A stretch of 64,000 nucleotides of DNA, from positions 1 through 64,000 of the forward strand of contig NZ_QQOA01000028.1 in the NCBI RefSeq assembly GCF_003443895.1. The letters run 5' to 3'. Each line of letters starts with the position of its first letter. The first letter of the stretch is position 1. Of this stretch, positions 62,818 to 64,000 are shown piece after piece. The stretch is from Paraburkholderia phosphatilytica. Its GTDB lineage: Bacteria > Pseudomonadota > Gammaproteobacteria > Burkholderiales > Burkholderiaceae. Both the position numbers and the translations under genes were made by a program. Under the pieces are notes generated by a model. It saw only the letters and a list, made by a program, of their open reading frames with translations. It was not told the DNA's origin and did no database searches.

Positions 62818-64000
62818 TTATTCGTCGATGCCGCCGGTCGCGGCGGCATGGTTCGCGCCGTCGCCGGCGCCACCGGTTTGCTGCGGCGCCGTGGGGCGCG
62901 GCAGGCTGACGCCACGCGATGGCGCGGCTGCGGTGGGCGCGGGTTCGCTCGCGGGGTGCGGACGGCGCGGCTTATGTGGCGGTTGCGCGTGGCTCGCGGC
63001 CAGCGCCGCCGATGCCGCGGCGCTGCCGCTGGCGGTGGCGGCGGCAGTGGGTGCGCCGATCGCGCTCGCAGCGGAGGCACCGAACGCATCGGATGCGCCC
63101 GCGGCATCCGATGCGGCGTTGGGCTTCACCGGTTCGACCGGCAGCGGCAGCGCGGTATAGCCGGCGGCGATCGGCGTCGGGAATGCAGCGGACGCCGGTG
63201 AGGCGCCCGAAGCGCCCGCGGCCCCGGAAGCGCTTGAAGCACCCGAAGCAGCCGCTGCTGCGCCGCTCGCCGCCGCGCCAGGCGTGGCGGACGCCGCGTC
63301 ATCGCCGATCGCGGGGACCGACGCGTCCTGCGCAGCCGATGCCGCCGCGGCCACTTCGGCGGCTTCGACGCCCGGCTTGTGACGGTCGAGCAGGTAGTAG
63401 TCGATCACGCGCCGCGCGATCGGGCCCGCAGCCTCGGCGCCCCAGCCGCCGTTTTCCACGATCAGCGCAACCGCGATCTTCGGATGGTCGAACGGCGCGA
63501 ACGCGATGAAGAGCGCGTGGTCGCGCAGCCGCTCGGCGAGCGCATGGCCGTGATACTTCGCGCCCTGCAGCGAGAACACCTGCGCGGTACCGGTCTTCGC
63601 ACCCACGTCGTACTGGGAGTTCGCGAACACCTTGTAGGCGGTACCCGACGGGTTCTTCGCGACGTTTTCCATGCCGCGCTTCACGACGTCGATATCCGAC
63701 TGCTTCACGTCGATGCGGCCTTCGTCCGACGGCACCGTGAGGCGCGATGCGTGCGTGATCGGGTTCTCGATTTCCTTCACGAGGTGCGGCTTCATCAGCA
63801 CGCCGTCGTTGGCCAGCGTCGCGGTGGCGTGCGCGAGCTGCAGGATGGTGAACGAGTTGTAGCCCTGGCCGATGCCGAGGCTGATCGTCTCGCCTTCGTA
63901 CCACTTCTGCTGCTCGGGCTTGCGGTACGCGTGCTTCTTCCAGTCGGTGGACGGCAGGATGCCGCGCGCCTCGCCGGCGATGTCGATGCCCGTGATCTGG
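62818..64000 (-). CDS. mrdA: penicillin-binding protein 2, C-terminal part (gene runs off the window)
   Basis: The transpeptidase domain is cut by the window edge. Visible are QITGIDIAGEARGILPST, SLGIGQGYNSFTILQLAHAT and the KTGTAQ motif; the SxxK serine and upstream parts are outside. After the domain end (about IDYYLLDRHKPG) follows a tail of roughly 145 residues that is very rich in Ala, Ser and Pro, not found in E. coli PBP2. The gene is upstream of rodA, the usual mrdA-rodA pair. Confidence 0.92.
   Translation of the reverse strand, partial: QITGIDIAGEARGILPSTDWKKHAYRKPEQQKWYEGETISLGIGQGYNSFTILQLAHATATLANDGVLMKPHLVKEIENPITHASRLTVPSDEGRIDVKQSDIDVVKRGMENVAKNPSGTAYKVFANSQYDVGAKTGTAQVFSLQGAKYHGHALAERLRDHALFIAFAPFDHPKIAVALIVENGGWGAEAAGPIARRVIDYYLLDRHKPGVEAAEVAAAASAAQDASVPAIGDDAASATPGAAASGAAAAASGASSASGAAGASGASPASAAFPTPIAAGYTALPLPVEPVKPNAASDAAGASDAFGASAASAIGAPTAAATASGSAAASAALAASHAQPPHKPRRPHPASEPAPTAAAPSRGVSLPRPTAPQQTGGAGDGANHAAATGGIDE

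Overview
The window is GC-rich DNA from a betaproteobacterium of the order Burkholderiales, most likely Burkholderia, Paraburkholderia or a close relative. The evidence is the gene order dprA-def-fmt-lysE-htpX-rsmB-DUF4390-ntrY-ntrX, GTP-type pckG, queCED, rodA-mrdA, and an exaC-type aldehyde dehydrogenase paired with a DUF779 gene. Assignment is from recognised protein families and gene order; no database search was possible.

Positions 1 to about 22 kb are an accessory island made of defence, toxin and mobile-element parts. A Druantia type III system (druH-druE, minus strand) fills 0.4-10 kb. Upstream of it is an unusual protein joining a degenerate HsdM-type methyltransferase domain to an HsdS-type recognition domain, coupled to a small ORF and preceded by a 29-bp palindrome. 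At 12.8-17.3 kb lie transposon remains: a DUF6471 gene, tnsA, a tnsB cut short at a perfect 36-bp palindrome, the 5' end of an IS21-family istA with four 21-bp terminal repeats, a serine recombinase interrupted by that IS end, and a recombinase-associated Cys-motif gene. Next is an AbiEi-Fic fusion gene with six upstream direct repeats, enclosed by 83-84 bp inverted repeats; the left repeat runs into an intrinsic terminator, so it may be part of a small RNA. HipA-HipB and a DUF488 gene close the island before zwf.

From 22 to 35 kb the genes look mostly chromosomal: zwf, a MHYT-GGDEF-EAL cyclic-di-GMP protein, ethanolamine use (eutBC, DUF779, acetaldehyde dehydrogenase with a candidate sigma-54 promoter), dbpA, a methionine-type aminotransferase and an LCMT-like methyltransferase. 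A 2-kb patch abutting the 3' end of a tRNA-Lys gene (35.3-37.5 kb) holds a phage-type C4 antisense RNA candidate and a PIN-domain nuclease with an unrecognised partner.

From 37.7 kb to the end the sequence is core chromosome: thioesterase, patatin, D-2-hydroxyacid dehydrogenase, pckG, a LysR regulator, topB, a thioredoxin-like protein, dprA, def, fmt, lysE, htpX, rsmB, ntrYX, tRNA-Phe, the queuosine genes queC-queE-queD, an HpcH/HpaI aldolase, a Sel1 protein, and rodA with the 3' part of mrdA. dprA, the DNA-uptake and recombination factor, is broken by an amber codon and two frameshifts, one traceable to an 8-bp duplication.
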